A stretch of 6,369 bases of DNA from Campylobacteraceae bacterium (GTDB taxonomy: Bacteria > Campylobacterota > Campylobacteria > Campylobacterales > Sulfurovaceae): the NCBI GenBank assembly GCA_027083895.1, contig JALWMN010000235.1:1-6369 (forward strand), read 5' to 3'. Both the position numbers and the translations under genes were made by a program. The notes below the pieces were generated by a model. That model searched no databases. It saw nothing but the letters and a program-made list of their open reading frames with translations, and was not told the DNA's origin. Below are positions 1-6,328 of the stretch, in pieces. Each line of letters starts with the position of its first letter. The stretch's first letter is position 1.

Positions 1-337
1 AAGCAACAGACTCAAGAAATGTAATTGGTTTCTTATGTTCTTGTTCATCAACATGAAGAGGAGCAGTTGCAATTTTGTATGCTAGATAGAGAATGTAAGC
101 ACCACTTAGGTACTTAAGTATTAACAAAATCGAGTGATGCTGTTCCAAAATTGGCTTTAGCACAAAACCAATAAGCAATAGCATTATTGGAAAACCAACT
201 GTTACACCTAATATATGAGGAATTACTCTTTTAAAGCCCCAGTTGAAGCCTATTCCCATAGCAATAATATTATTAGGCCCTGGTGTAAAACCAGCAACTA
301 CAATAAAAAGAAATAGCGGTAGAAACCACTCAAACAT
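1..337 (-). CDS. LysE/RhtB-family amino-acid exporter, N-terminal part (cut by left window edge)
   Basis: The first 112 codons of a membrane protein are visible; the C-terminal part lies beyond base 1. The N-terminus begins MFEWFLPLFLFIVVAGFTPG and carries the family hallmark TPGPNN at residues 18-23 at the end of the first hydrophobic segment. Two further hydrophobic stretches follow (about residues 38-62 and 68-90), then a charged His/Glu/Lys-rich loop near residues 95-105. This matches the first half of the roughly 200-residue LysE/RhtB/CadD family, inner-membrane exporters of amino acids such as lysine, homoserine or threonine; the substrate cannot be told from sequence. The ATG at 337-335 is supported by an AGGG element about seven bases upstream. 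The gene starts 24 bases after the ABC-F stop, so it is probably co-transcribed with that gene. No functional link between the two is evident. Confidence 0.85.
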   Translation of the reverse strand, partial: MFEWFLPLFLFIVVAGFTPGPNNIIAMGIGFNWGFKRVIPHILGVTVGFPIMLLLIGFVLKPILEQHHSILLILKYLSGAYILYLAYKIATAPLHVDEQEHKKPITFLESVA

Positions 338-361
338 TGTTTAGCCCTTCTCTATACGTGA

Positions 362-1954
362 CTACACATTAGCAGCTAAATACTCTTCGTAGTTTCCTTC
401 AAAAATATCTATTGTGCCATCCTCTTTAACTTTTATAATCTTATTTGCAAAAGCATCAATAAGTTCACGGTCGTGCGTAACACAAATTACACCGCCTTTA
501 TATTGATGCAGTGCTTCACCCAAAGCAATAATTGCCTCTAGATCTAAGTGATTGTTTGGCTCATCTAAAACTAAAAAGTTTGCACTATCCATCATCATTT
601 TACTAAGCATAACTCTATGCTTCTCTCCACCAGAACAAGCAGCTACCTCTTTCTCTTGCTCCTCTCCGCTAAAGAGCATTCTTCCTAGACACTTTCGAAT
701 CTCATCTATATGCCACTTTTGGTTATGCCCCTGAATCCACTCATAAAGCTTCTCGTTAGCATCTAAAATCTCGGTTGTATTTTGCGGAAAATAGGTAGGT
801 GTAACAGTTTGTCCCCACTTCACAAAACCTCTATCGGGATCTAAATTTCCCATAATTATCTCTACTAAAGTAGTTTTACCTACACCATTTGCACCAATTA
901 TAGCGATTTTATCACTCTTATCTACCTTAAAAGTAATACCATTTAATACCATATTATCACCATAACTTTTATGGATATTATTGACTTCTAAGACCTCATT
1001 ACCAATCTCTCTATGAGGTTTAAAGAGAATAGAGGGATCTCTTCTTGAAGATATTGGAATCTCTTGTATATCTAATTTCTCAAGCTGCTTTTGGCGACTC
1101 GTAGCCTGCTTTGCTTTCGATGCATTTGCACTAAATCGTGCGATAAACCTCTCTAGCTCCTCTTTCTCTTTAAGCTTTTTACTACGCTCTAATTCGGCTT
1201 GTTTCTTTATTAAATTAGCAGCAATATACCAATCATCATAGTTACCTTTAAATTCGCGAATTGTCTTAAAATCTAAATCTAATATATGGGTAACGGTTTC
1301 ATTTAAAAAGTGTCTATCGTGCGAAATGATAACTACAACACCTTCATATCTTTTAATCTGCTCTTCAAGCCAAGCAATCGTCTCCATATCGAGGTTATTT
1401 GTAGGCTCATCGAGTAGTAAAATATCTGGCTGCAAAAAGAGTACTTGTGCTAGTAAAATTTTTACTTTATCGCCACCTTTAATACTACTCATTAAGTTAT
1501 TGTGCATCTCAATTGGAAAACCAAGAGATGTTAAGAGTTTTTCTATCTTAACTTCACTCTCATATGTTGGATCCTCTTCAGCACAAATCATCTCTAGCTC
1601 AGCTAAGCGATTATTTACCTCTTCGCTCTCAAAATCGCCCTCCATATAGAGTTTCTCTTTCTCTTTTTGTGCTTTAAAAAGCCTTTTGTTGCCATAAAGA
1701 ACAGCATCTTTTAGGGTAAAATCCTCAAAAGCATACTGATTTTGCCCTAAAACTCCAAGCTTTGCTCCTGGCTGAATCTGCACTTCACCCTCGCTTGGTT
1801 CAATCTCTCCTGCTAATATTTTCATAAATGTAGACTTACCAGCCCCATTCGCCCCAATAAGTCCATATCTCTTTCCGGGATCTAAAGTGATATTCACATT
1901 CTCAAAAAGAACTCTCTTTCCATATCTCTTCGTCAAATTAACAGTACTTAACAT
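362..1954 (-). CDS. ybiT: ABC-F family ATPase, YbiT type
   Basis: A 530-residue soluble protein with two ATP-binding domains and no membrane segment, the architecture and length of E. coli YbiT. ABC-F proteins act at the ribosome as translation factors or, in some subfamilies, protect it from antibiotics. Domain 1 has Walker A GANGAGKST (34-42), a degenerate signature SSIKGGD (156-162), Walker B ILLLDEPTNNLD (178-189) and the ISHDRHF switch (210-216). A charged linker rich in Lys/Glu, with the motif RFSANASKAKQATSR (273-287), joins the domains; it corresponds to the P-site tRNA interaction region. Domain 2 has Walker A GANGVGKTT (354-362), signature CSGGE (440-444), Walker B LVLDEPNNHLD (461-471) and VTHDRE. 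Both catalytic glutamates (183 and 465) are present. The non-canonical first signature is also a YbiT trait. The ATG at 1954 has a GGAG element about ten bases upstream. Its specific cellular role is not shown by the sequence; an antibiotic-resistance role is not indicated. Confidence 0.93.
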   Translation of the reverse strand: MLSTVNLTKRYGKRVLFENVNITLDPGKRYGLIGANGAGKSTFMKILAGEIEPSEGEVQIQPGAKLGVLGQNQYAFEDFTLKDAVLYGNKRLFKAQKEKEKLYMEGDFESEEVNNRLAELEMICAEEDPTYESEVKIEKLLTSLGFPIEMHNNLMSSIKGGDKVKILLAQVLFLQPDILLLDEPTNNLDMETIAWLEEQIKRYEGVVVIISHDRHFLNETVTHILDLDFKTIREFKGNYDDWYIAANLIKKQAELERSKKLKEKEELERFIARFSANASKAKQATSRQKQLEKLDIQEIPISSRRDPSILFKPHREIGNEVLEVNNIHKSYGDNMVLNGITFKVDKSDKIAIIGANGVGKTTLVEIIMGNLDPDRGFVKWGQTVTPTYFPQNTTEILDANEKLYEWIQGHNQKWHIDEIRKCLGRMLFSGEEQEKEVAACSGGEKHRVMLSKMMMDSANFLVLDEPNNHLDLEAIIALGEALHQYKGGVICVTHDRELIDAFANKIIKVKEDGTIDIFEGNYEEYLAANV

Positions 1955-1984
1955 ACTCTATTCTCTCCATTAAAACTTTTTTGA

Positions 1985-1993
1985 ATAATATCA
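1985..1993 (-). promoter_or_regulatory. Possible extended -10 promoter element for the ABC-F gene
   Basis: Read on the minus strand, the site is TGATATTAT: the extended -10 dinucleotide TG, one spacer base, and a hexamer TATTAT matching TATAAT at five of six positions. It sits in the 79-base gap after the methyltransferase stop. Transcription would start near 1978, giving a leader of about 24 bases that still contains the ribosome binding site. Campylobacterota promoters usually lack a strong -35 box, and none is seen. This is inferred from motif and spacing only, in AT-rich DNA where such matches arise by chance. Confidence 0.35.
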
Positions 1994-2033
1994 TTACTTA
2001 TCTAAAAGGGTGTTGTTCATAAACTCTATATAG

Positions 2034-2636
2034 TTACTCTTTCGATGCGGTTAATAAAAAGACATTAAACTCTTTATGAGGTTTTGAGATTGTAGTAGCA
2101 TCTTCTATTTTTATATTTGTAAATCCTGCCTCTTTTGCAAGATCTATAAACTCTTTTCTATCAAAACCAAAATGCTCTACTCCAGTATCTACACTATGGA
2201 AGCTTCCATCTTCACTATCTAAATCTGCAATTGCAATAAATCCGCCACTCTTTAGCATTTTATGAAACTTCTTAAAGAGAGCCTGAACATCTCTTATATG
2301 GTGGATTGTCATCGATGATACTATTCCATCGACTTTTAAATCTAAATCCTCTTTCGTTAAGTCTATCTCTTTTATATCGAGTTTGCAAGGTATCGATTTT
2401 TCTCTTAATATATTTGTCATAGATGGAGATATATCTATAGCGGTAACTTTGGCAATATCTTTTGCCAAAGATTCCAGCAACAATCCTGTCCCAGAGCCAA
2501 AATCGACTATATGCATATCTTTTCTTAAATTGATATTAACTCTTATCTTATTTGCAATTGCTTTTGCAGTAAGCAATCTTCTTTGCAATGTATCATACTC
2601 TTTTGCTTTTGATGCAAACTTATCCACTCTATTCAT
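2034..2636 (-). CDS. Class I SAM-dependent methyltransferase (UbiE/Coq5-like fold), substrate unknown
   Basis: A 200-residue soluble protein with the Rossmann-type methyltransferase fold. SAM-binding motif I is VDFGSGTG (44-51). The acidic residue that usually holds the SAM ribose is D68 in TAIDIS (65-70). The motif around SMTIHHI (109-115) fits the post-I/IV region, and the LKSGGFIAIAD strand (128-138) is the classic motif VI region of the Methyltransf_11/25 families. The N-terminus resembles the helical lid of small-molecule methyltransferases. Nothing fixes the acceptor: quinone, metabolite or toxicant methylation are all possible. The ATG at 2636-2634 has a weak TAGG element about eight bases upstream. 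It lies between nhaD and the ABC-F gene with 77- and 79-base gaps, so it may be its own transcription unit or part of a loose same-strand series. Confidence 0.88.
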   Translation of the reverse strand: MNRVDKFASKAKEYDTLQRRLLTAKAIANKIRVNINLRKDMHIVDFGSGTGLLLESLAKDIAKVTAIDISPSMTNILREKSIPCKLDIKEIDLTKEDLDLKVDGIVSSMTIHHIRDVQALFKKFHKMLKSGGFIAIADLDSEDGSFHSVDTGVEHFGFDRKEFIDLAKEAGFTNIKIEDATTISKPHKEFNVFLLTASKE

Positions 2637-2680
2637 TACAAATACCTAAATTGTTTTTTAAAAAGAAGTAGAAGTAGTTT

Positions 2681-2698
2681 GTGCAGTAAAGACTGCAC
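2681..2698. other. Perfect 7-bp hairpin between nhaD and the methyltransferase gene
   Basis: GTGCAGT (2681-2687) and ACTGCAC (2692-2698) are exact inverted copies around a four-base loop. The structure lies 15 bases after the nhaD stop. It may be a terminator or a 3'-end-stabilising stem for nhaD, or a structure in the leader of the methyltransferase transcript. On the minus strand it is followed by AAACTACTTCTACTTCTTTTT rather than an immediate T-run, so it is not a textbook intrinsic terminator. A GTTTTAT tail follows on the plus strand, but no plus-strand gene reads into it. Confidence 0.4.
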
Positions 2699-2713
2699 GT
2701 TTTATAGTATTAA

Positions 2714-4030
2714 TTACGCTCCTATACCTAAAATAATAAACTGTACATACCAAATTGCAATTGAGATGATATATCCAATTAAAACAGTCCATGCGTACTT
2801 CATATGGGAACTAAAGGTATAGATACCGTGCAGTTTCCCCATAACACCAACACCTGCAGCTGAACCAAAGCTAATTAAGCTACCACCAATTCCAGCTGTT
2901 AGAGTTACTAACATCCATTGTGCAGTCTGGGCACTACCCATATCTGGATTTGCTTTTAGTACAGCACTCATTACTGGTACATTATCGATAATTGCAGAAA
3001 CAAAACCAACCGCAATATTAACAATTGTTGGACCTAAAGTATCATAAAGTTTTGTAAAGTACTCTAAATAACCTAAAAAATGTAATCCACCAACAGCGGC
3101 TAAGATACCAAAGAAGAACAAAAGTGTATCGTTTTCAATTTTAGCTATCCAAGCAAATGGATTTAATTTGTGATTACTATCTCTTTTTAAATTTTCTTTA
3201 TAGATATATAGTTTAAGGAGTGCTAATCCAAACATCATACCCCACATTGCTGGTAGATGCAGTAGTTGATGAGATAGTACTGCCATTAAAATAGTTAAAG
3301 CAAAAAGTCCAATAACTTGTTTTCCACCTCTTTTTACCTCTACTTTTTGCTCTGAGATATCAAAGTGTGGCTGTCCATCTGGAACAAAGCGGCTTAGTAG
3401 TAGTGCCGTTACTAACCAACCAATAAAAGAGGCTGGGAAGAGATATAAAAATTCACTAAACGCACCTTTTTCTGCAATCCAAACCATTAAAGTTGTAATA
3501 TCCCCAAATGGACTCCAGGCCCCACCAGCATTTGCTGCCACAACGATATTAATAGCACCTGGAACTAAAAAATTCCTATTATCTTTATCGATTGTAATTA
3601 AAACGGTAGATAAAATGAGAGCAGTTGTTAAGTTATCTGCAACTGGTGAGATAAAAAATGATAATAGTCCAGTAATCCAAAAGAGTTTTTTGTATGTGTA
3701 GCCTTTTGAAACAAGTTTATAACGAAGAGCAGCAAATACTCGTCTGTCGATCATTGCCTCAATATATGTCATTGCAACCATCAAGAAGAAGAAGATCTCT
3801 GCTATCTCAACTATAAGCTTCTCCACCTCTTCTTCTAAAATATGTCCATCTAATCCATGTACAGCAAAATAGATACCAATTAGCATAAAGATAGAAGTAC
3901 CCGTAAAAAGTGCTGGCTTTGCCTTATTGATATGGTACTTATCTTCAGTAGCAATAAAGTAGTATCCCACTACAAAGATTATTAAAGATACTATACCAAC
4001 CCATGTGGTAGTTAAATGTAAATCGTGCAT
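2714..4030 (-). CDS. nhaD: NhaD-type sodium/proton antiporter
   Basis: A 438-residue polytopic inner-membrane protein of the ion transporter superfamily, matching the usual NhaD length. It exchanges cytoplasmic Na+ (often Li+ too) for external protons, giving salt tolerance and pH homeostasis. Diagnostic motifs are SPVADNLTTAL (128-138), NAGGAWSPFGDITTLMVW (167-184), IIDNVPVMSAV (347-357) and GGSLISFGSAAGVGVMG (382-398). The buried acidic residues expected for ion binding are present (D132, D177, D349). About a dozen hydrophobic segments alternate with short loops, and a longer charged loop lies near 218-238. The ATG at 4030-4028 is preceded by a strong AGGAG (4040-4036) at five-base spacing. 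The gene stands apart from thiE by 80 bases and from the methyltransferase by 77, so it may be its own unit. It supports a marine or saline habitat but does not prove one. Confidence 0.95.
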   Translation of the reverse strand: MHDLHLTTTWVGIVSLIIFVVGYYFIATEDKYHINKAKPALFTGTSIFMLIGIYFAVHGLDGHILEEEVEKLIVEIAEIFFFLMVAMTYIEAMIDRRVFAALRYKLVSKGYTYKKLFWITGLLSFFISPVADNLTTALILSTVLITIDKDNRNFLVPGAINIVVAANAGGAWSPFGDITTLMVWIAEKGAFSEFLYLFPASFIGWLVTALLLSRFVPDGQPHFDISEQKVEVKRGGKQVIGLFALTILMAVLSHQLLHLPAMWGMMFGLALLKLYIYKENLKRDSNHKLNPFAWIAKIENDTLLFFFGILAAVGGLHFLGYLEYFTKLYDTLGPTIVNIAVGFVSAIIDNVPVMSAVLKANPDMGSAQTAQWMLVTLTAGIGGSLISFGSAAGVGVMGKLHGIYTFSSHMKYAWTVLIGYIISIAIWYVQFIILGIGA

Positions 4031-4110
4031 CTATACTCCTAACTTTTTTAATTATGTTACCATAAAGTCATTTTTTATTCTTTAAATCTCTTATGATACA
4101 TATAAGAATT

Positions 4111-4701
4111 TTAGATTTGTTTCAAATATACTTCTATAAGATCACTCCCAATCACCTTATAACTTACACTTGGGACATGACTAAAGTCATCAGATATGCG
4201 GACACCACCAATCATTGCAACTTTATGCTTCGATTTTGCTGCAATATCCAATAGCTTTCTTCCACCAATGCTTACATTCTCTTTTGTAGTAGTGTTTCGA
4301 TAGGCACCTAAACCTATGTAGCTTAACTCTTTAAAGCTATTAGCCTCTTGAATCTCTTCTAAATTATGCGTAGAAAGCCCTAGAATTTTTTGTCCAATGC
4401 TCGCTTTTATCTCTTTAATAGCAGTAACTTTATGAGAATTGTATTTTAAAAGATCCTCTTGTCCTATATGGAGACCATCTGCAAACTCTACGAAATCAAT
4501 ATAATCATTAAGAATTAGTGTACCATGATAGAGACTTTTTAATAGTTTCAAATCCTTTAGAATCGATGCAAAATCCCTGCTTTTATTTCTATACTGTGCA
4601 ATAGTAATATTTTTTTGATTTAAAAAGTGTGCAAAACTTGCAAGATCGATATCAAATCGATCAAGTAATGCTCTATCAATAAGTGCGTAGATTTGAGCTA
4701 T
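4111..4701 (-). CDS. thiE: Thiamine phosphate synthase (ThiE), with a proposed ATA start
   Basis: ThiE couples HMP pyrophosphate to the thiazole phosphate to give thiamine phosphate in the cytoplasm. From 4701 the frame encodes 196 residues, near the family's usual 200. Known ThiE active-site positions are all present: QYRNK (Q36, R38, K40), ND (65-66), GQED (D83), GLST (S110), TTTK (137-140) and IGG (164-166). The GLGAYRN form replaces the common GPIFPT loop and is, from memory, typical of Campylobacterota homologues. The first conventional start is TTG at 4551, which would delete residues 1-50, including the QYRNK substrate-binding motif. The frame is open upstream to a stop at 4725-4723 but holds no ATG, GTG or TTG there. 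ATA at 4701-4699 lies six bases after AAGGA and two bases after the accD stop, so it is chosen as start. Translation is probably coupled to accD. A TenI-like non-catalytic role is less likely given the intact residues. Confidence 0.82.
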   Translation of the reverse strand: MAQIYALIDRALLDRFDIDLASFAHFLNQKNITIAQYRNKSRDFASILKDLKLLKSLYHGTLILNDYIDFVEFADGLHIGQEDLLKYNSHKVTAIKEIKASIGQKILGLSTHNLEEIQEANSFKELSYIGLGAYRNTTTKENVSIGGRKLLDIAAKSKHKVAMIGGVRISDDFSHVPSVSYKVIGSDLIEVYLKQI

Positions 4702-4703
4702 TT

Positions 4704-5540
4704 TTAATCCTTCAAAAAGAGTTTAAGGAATTTTGCTATACTCTCTTTCATCTCATTTCTATTAACAACCATATCTATAAGACCATGCTCAAGTAGAAAC
4801 TCTGCACGCTGAAACCCCTCTGGTAGGTCAGCTCCTATAGTTTGCTTTATAACTCGCTGCCCAGCAAAACCAATCAGTGAGTTTGGCTCAGCCATAATAA
4901 TATCGCCAAGCATCGCAAACGAAGCACTAACACCACCCATTGTTGGATCTGTTAAAACCGAGATATATGGTAACTTCTCTTCATGCAGCTTATGGAGTGC
5001 TGCAGAGGTTTTGCTCATTTGCATAAGCGAGAATGTACTCTCTTGCATTCTTGCCCCACCACTTGCACTAACAATAATTAAGCCTGATCGATTCTCAATA
5101 GCTCTATTGACTGCACGAACAATCTTTTCCCCCTCTACAGAACCAAGACTTCCTCCCATAAAGGCAAAATCAAAAACAACCAACTCTGCAGGAAGCCCAT
5201 CAATAGTACAACTTCCACTAATTACAGATGATGTTCTACCTGTTTTCGATTTGGCTTCATCTAATCTCTTCTTATAGCTCTTTTTATCCACAAATTTCAA
5301 TGGATCATTTGGAGCTAAATTGCTATCGTGCTCCTCAAAACTCCCCTCATCTGCTAAGAGTTCGATTCTCTTTTTTGCATCGATTCGAAAGTGATGTGTA
5401 CACTTAGGACAGACATTACTAAGTGCTTCAACCTCTTTATAATACATTAGAGACTGACACTTAGGACACTTTACCCAATGACTTGGAGCTTCACTTTTAC
5501 TTGCCTGTTTTTTAAATCCAAATAGTTCACCTAAATTCAT
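4704..5540 (-). CDS. accD: Acetyl-CoA carboxylase carboxyltransferase, beta subunit
   Basis: A 278-residue cytoplasmic protein, close to the usual AccD length. With AccA it moves the carboxyl group from carboxybiotin on AccB to acetyl-CoA, making malonyl-CoA for fatty-acid synthesis. The N-terminal zinc ribbon has four cysteines as C25-x2-C28 and C44-x2-C47. The crotonase-like carboxyltransferase core follows, with [13 protein letters not shown] (127-139), [11 protein letters not shown] (158-168, oxyanion-hole region) and [18 protein letters not shown] (196-213). The ATG at 5540-5538 overlaps the stop of the upstream phosphatase gene as TAATG, and GAGGA in the end of that gene serves as ribosome binding site, so the two are translationally coupled. 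The 3' end abuts thiE. accA is not in the window. The protein appears complete with no missing key residue. Confidence 0.97.
   Translation of the reverse strand: MNLGELFGFKKQASKSEAPSHWVKCPKCQSLMYYKEVEALSNVCPKCTHHFRIDAKKRIELLADEGSFEEHDSNLAPNDPLKFVDKKSYKKRLDEAKSKTGRTSSVISGSCTIDGLPAELVVFDFAFMGGSLGSVEGEKIVRAVNRAIENRSGLIIVSASGGARMQESTFSLMQMSKTSAALHKLHEEKLPYISVLTDPTMGGVSASFAMLGDIIMAEPNSLIGFAGQRVIKQTIGADLPEGFQRAEFLLEHGLIDMVVNRNEMKESIAKFLKLFLKD
4708..4712 (-). promoter_or_regulatory. Ribosome binding site that points to the upstream thiE start
   Basis: Minus-strand AAGGA lies inside the last codons of accD and six bases before the ATA codon at 4701-4699. This is ideal spacing for initiation there. 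No comparable site lies before the TTG at 4551, where the upstream bases read CTAAAGGATT; that has AAGGA too close to the TTG (only two bases between), so it is poorly placed. The upstream site plus protein-family conservation decides the start. Confidence 0.55.
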
Positions 5541-6271
5541 TAATCTTCCTCTTTTAAAAACTTCTCAAGTTTTTCTAATAACTCTTTACTATGTGTAACT
5601 ATAACATAATCTTCGCTAATGGAAACTTTTAAATCTTCGCAAAATGATAAAGCCGCAGCAAAATCGTAAATTCGTAAATTCCCTTTAAAGATTACAAAAT
5701 TGACTCTATGGGCATAGGCAAGCGATAGTGCTACAGCTCCAGGAGATCGAAACTTAATATTTGCACTATTTAGTTTTGTGACAATTGGTGCATAGGCGTA
5801 GGCTCTCTCAAAAATACCAATTTTACTTGAATAATCGCTCTGCTCTATTTGAAAATTACCTTTATCAACCTTGCCAACCATCAGTTGTGAATCTACAAAT
5901 TTATAAAAAAGATCACCATTAGCAAAGTTACAGACAACGGCAAGCTCCAAAAGACCATCAATATCTAAAAATGCGACTGAACTACCATAGTAAGGAAAGT
6001 TTGCATCTGCATTAGAGCTACCATCAAGTGGGTCAATAATTATTTTTCTATCCCCCTCTCCTATGATACCTGATTCTTCAGAGTCTATCTCTCCAAATTT
6101 CTGGAGATATTTAATAAATGTTGCTTCACAAAAAAGATCAAAACCACTTGAGATATCACCACCTGCTCCTTGATTATGCTCTTTGTGCCACTCCTGCCTA
6201 AAACCCTTTTTTATTGTGTTATATATCTCTCTATTTGCCTCGATAGCTGCTTGAAGCATTAAATCTCTCAT
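5540..6271 (-). CDS. Inositol monophosphatase / FBPase-like sugar phosphatase
   Basis: A 243-residue cytoplasmic protein of the Mg2+- and Li+-sensitive phosphatase superfamily. Metal ligands are recognisable: the acidic pair in DSEESG (E65-E66), D80 and D83 in DPLDGSSN (80-87), and D203 in RIYDFAAAL (200-208). FPYYG (92-96) follows the metal motif. [13 protein letters not shown] (175-187) corresponds to the family's substrate-contact RxxGSAAL region. The length fits the family, which hydrolyses inositol phosphate, fructose-1,6-bisphosphate, PAP or similar substrates; the DGSSN form resembles FBPase-type members, but the substrate cannot be fixed. The ATG at 6271-6269 has CAGGG six bases upstream. 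It heads the cluster with accD and thiE and lies divergent from a probable gene at the right edge. A housekeeping role in carbon or cofactor phosphate metabolism is an inference. Confidence 0.9.
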   Translation of the reverse strand: MRDLMLQAAIEANREIYNTIKKGFRQEWHKEHNQGAGGDISSGFDLFCEATFIKYLQKFGEIDSEESGIIGEGDRKIIIDPLDGSSNADANFPYYGSSVAFLDIDGLLELAVVCNFANGDLFYKFVDSQLMVGKVDKGNFQIEQSDYSSKIGIFERAYAYAPIVTKLNSANIKFRSPGAVALSLAYAHRVNFVIFKGNLRIYDFAAALSFCEDLKVSISEDYVIVTHSKELLEKLEKFLKEED

Positions 6272-6293
6272 TTTAAGCCCTGATGTTATAGAA

Positions 6294-6299
6294 TATAAA
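6294..6299 (+). promoter_or_regulatory. Possible -10 box for the divergent plus-strand gene
   Basis: TATAAA on the plus strand, with another candidate TATAGA at 6287-6292. Transcription would begin near 6306, leaving about 23 bases before the proposed start at 6329. It directly abuts the opposing -10 candidate at 6300-6305. Weak evidence in AT-rich DNA. Confidence 0.3.
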
Positions 6300-6308
6300 A
6301 TTGTATCA
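6300..6308 (-). promoter_or_regulatory. Possible extended -10 promoter for the phosphatase-accD-thiE cluster
   Basis: On the minus strand the site reads TGATACAAT: TG, one spacer base, then TACAAT, matching TATAAT at five of six positions. Transcription would begin near 6293, about 22 bases before the phosphatase ATG. The DNA further upstream on this strand contains T-runs (for example near 6346-6353), the pattern that replaces a -35 box in many Campylobacterota promoters. Placement is good but this is motif inference only. Confidence 0.45.
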
Positions 6309-6328
6309 CAACTTCTAGGAGATTACAA

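Noticed and set aside
552..734. Plus-strand open frame inside the ABC-F gene
   Set aside because: It is the antisense shadow of a strongly conserved coding region; the translation has no recognisable family.
1326..1649. Plus-strand 107-codon open frame inside the ABC-F gene
   Set aside because: Antisense shadow of the domain 1 coding sequence, with low-complexity Ser/Leu-rich translation and no supporting context.
2383..2649. Plus-strand 88-codon open frame opposite the methyltransferase gene
   Set aside because: Antisense shadow; the minus-strand frame encodes clear SAM-binding motifs.
4051..4056. CATAAT (minus strand) as a -10 box for nhaD
   Set aside because: It would place the transcription start only about four bases before the ribosome binding site, and it has no TG extension or -35; nhaD probably has a promoter in this 80-base gap but it cannot be pinned down.
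4089..4107. Inverted repeat TCTTAT/ATAAGA after the thiE stop as an intrinsic terminator
   Set aside because: The six-base stem has one G:C pair and a seven-base loop, and no T-run follows on the minus strand.
4111..4551. thiE as a 146-residue protein starting at TTG 4551
   Set aside because: It would omit about 50 residues that encode conserved ThiE sequence including QYRNK, and its ribosome binding element is too close to the TTG.
5011..5277. Plus-strand 88-codon open frame opposite accD
   Set aside because: Antisense shadow of the conserved carboxyltransferase core.
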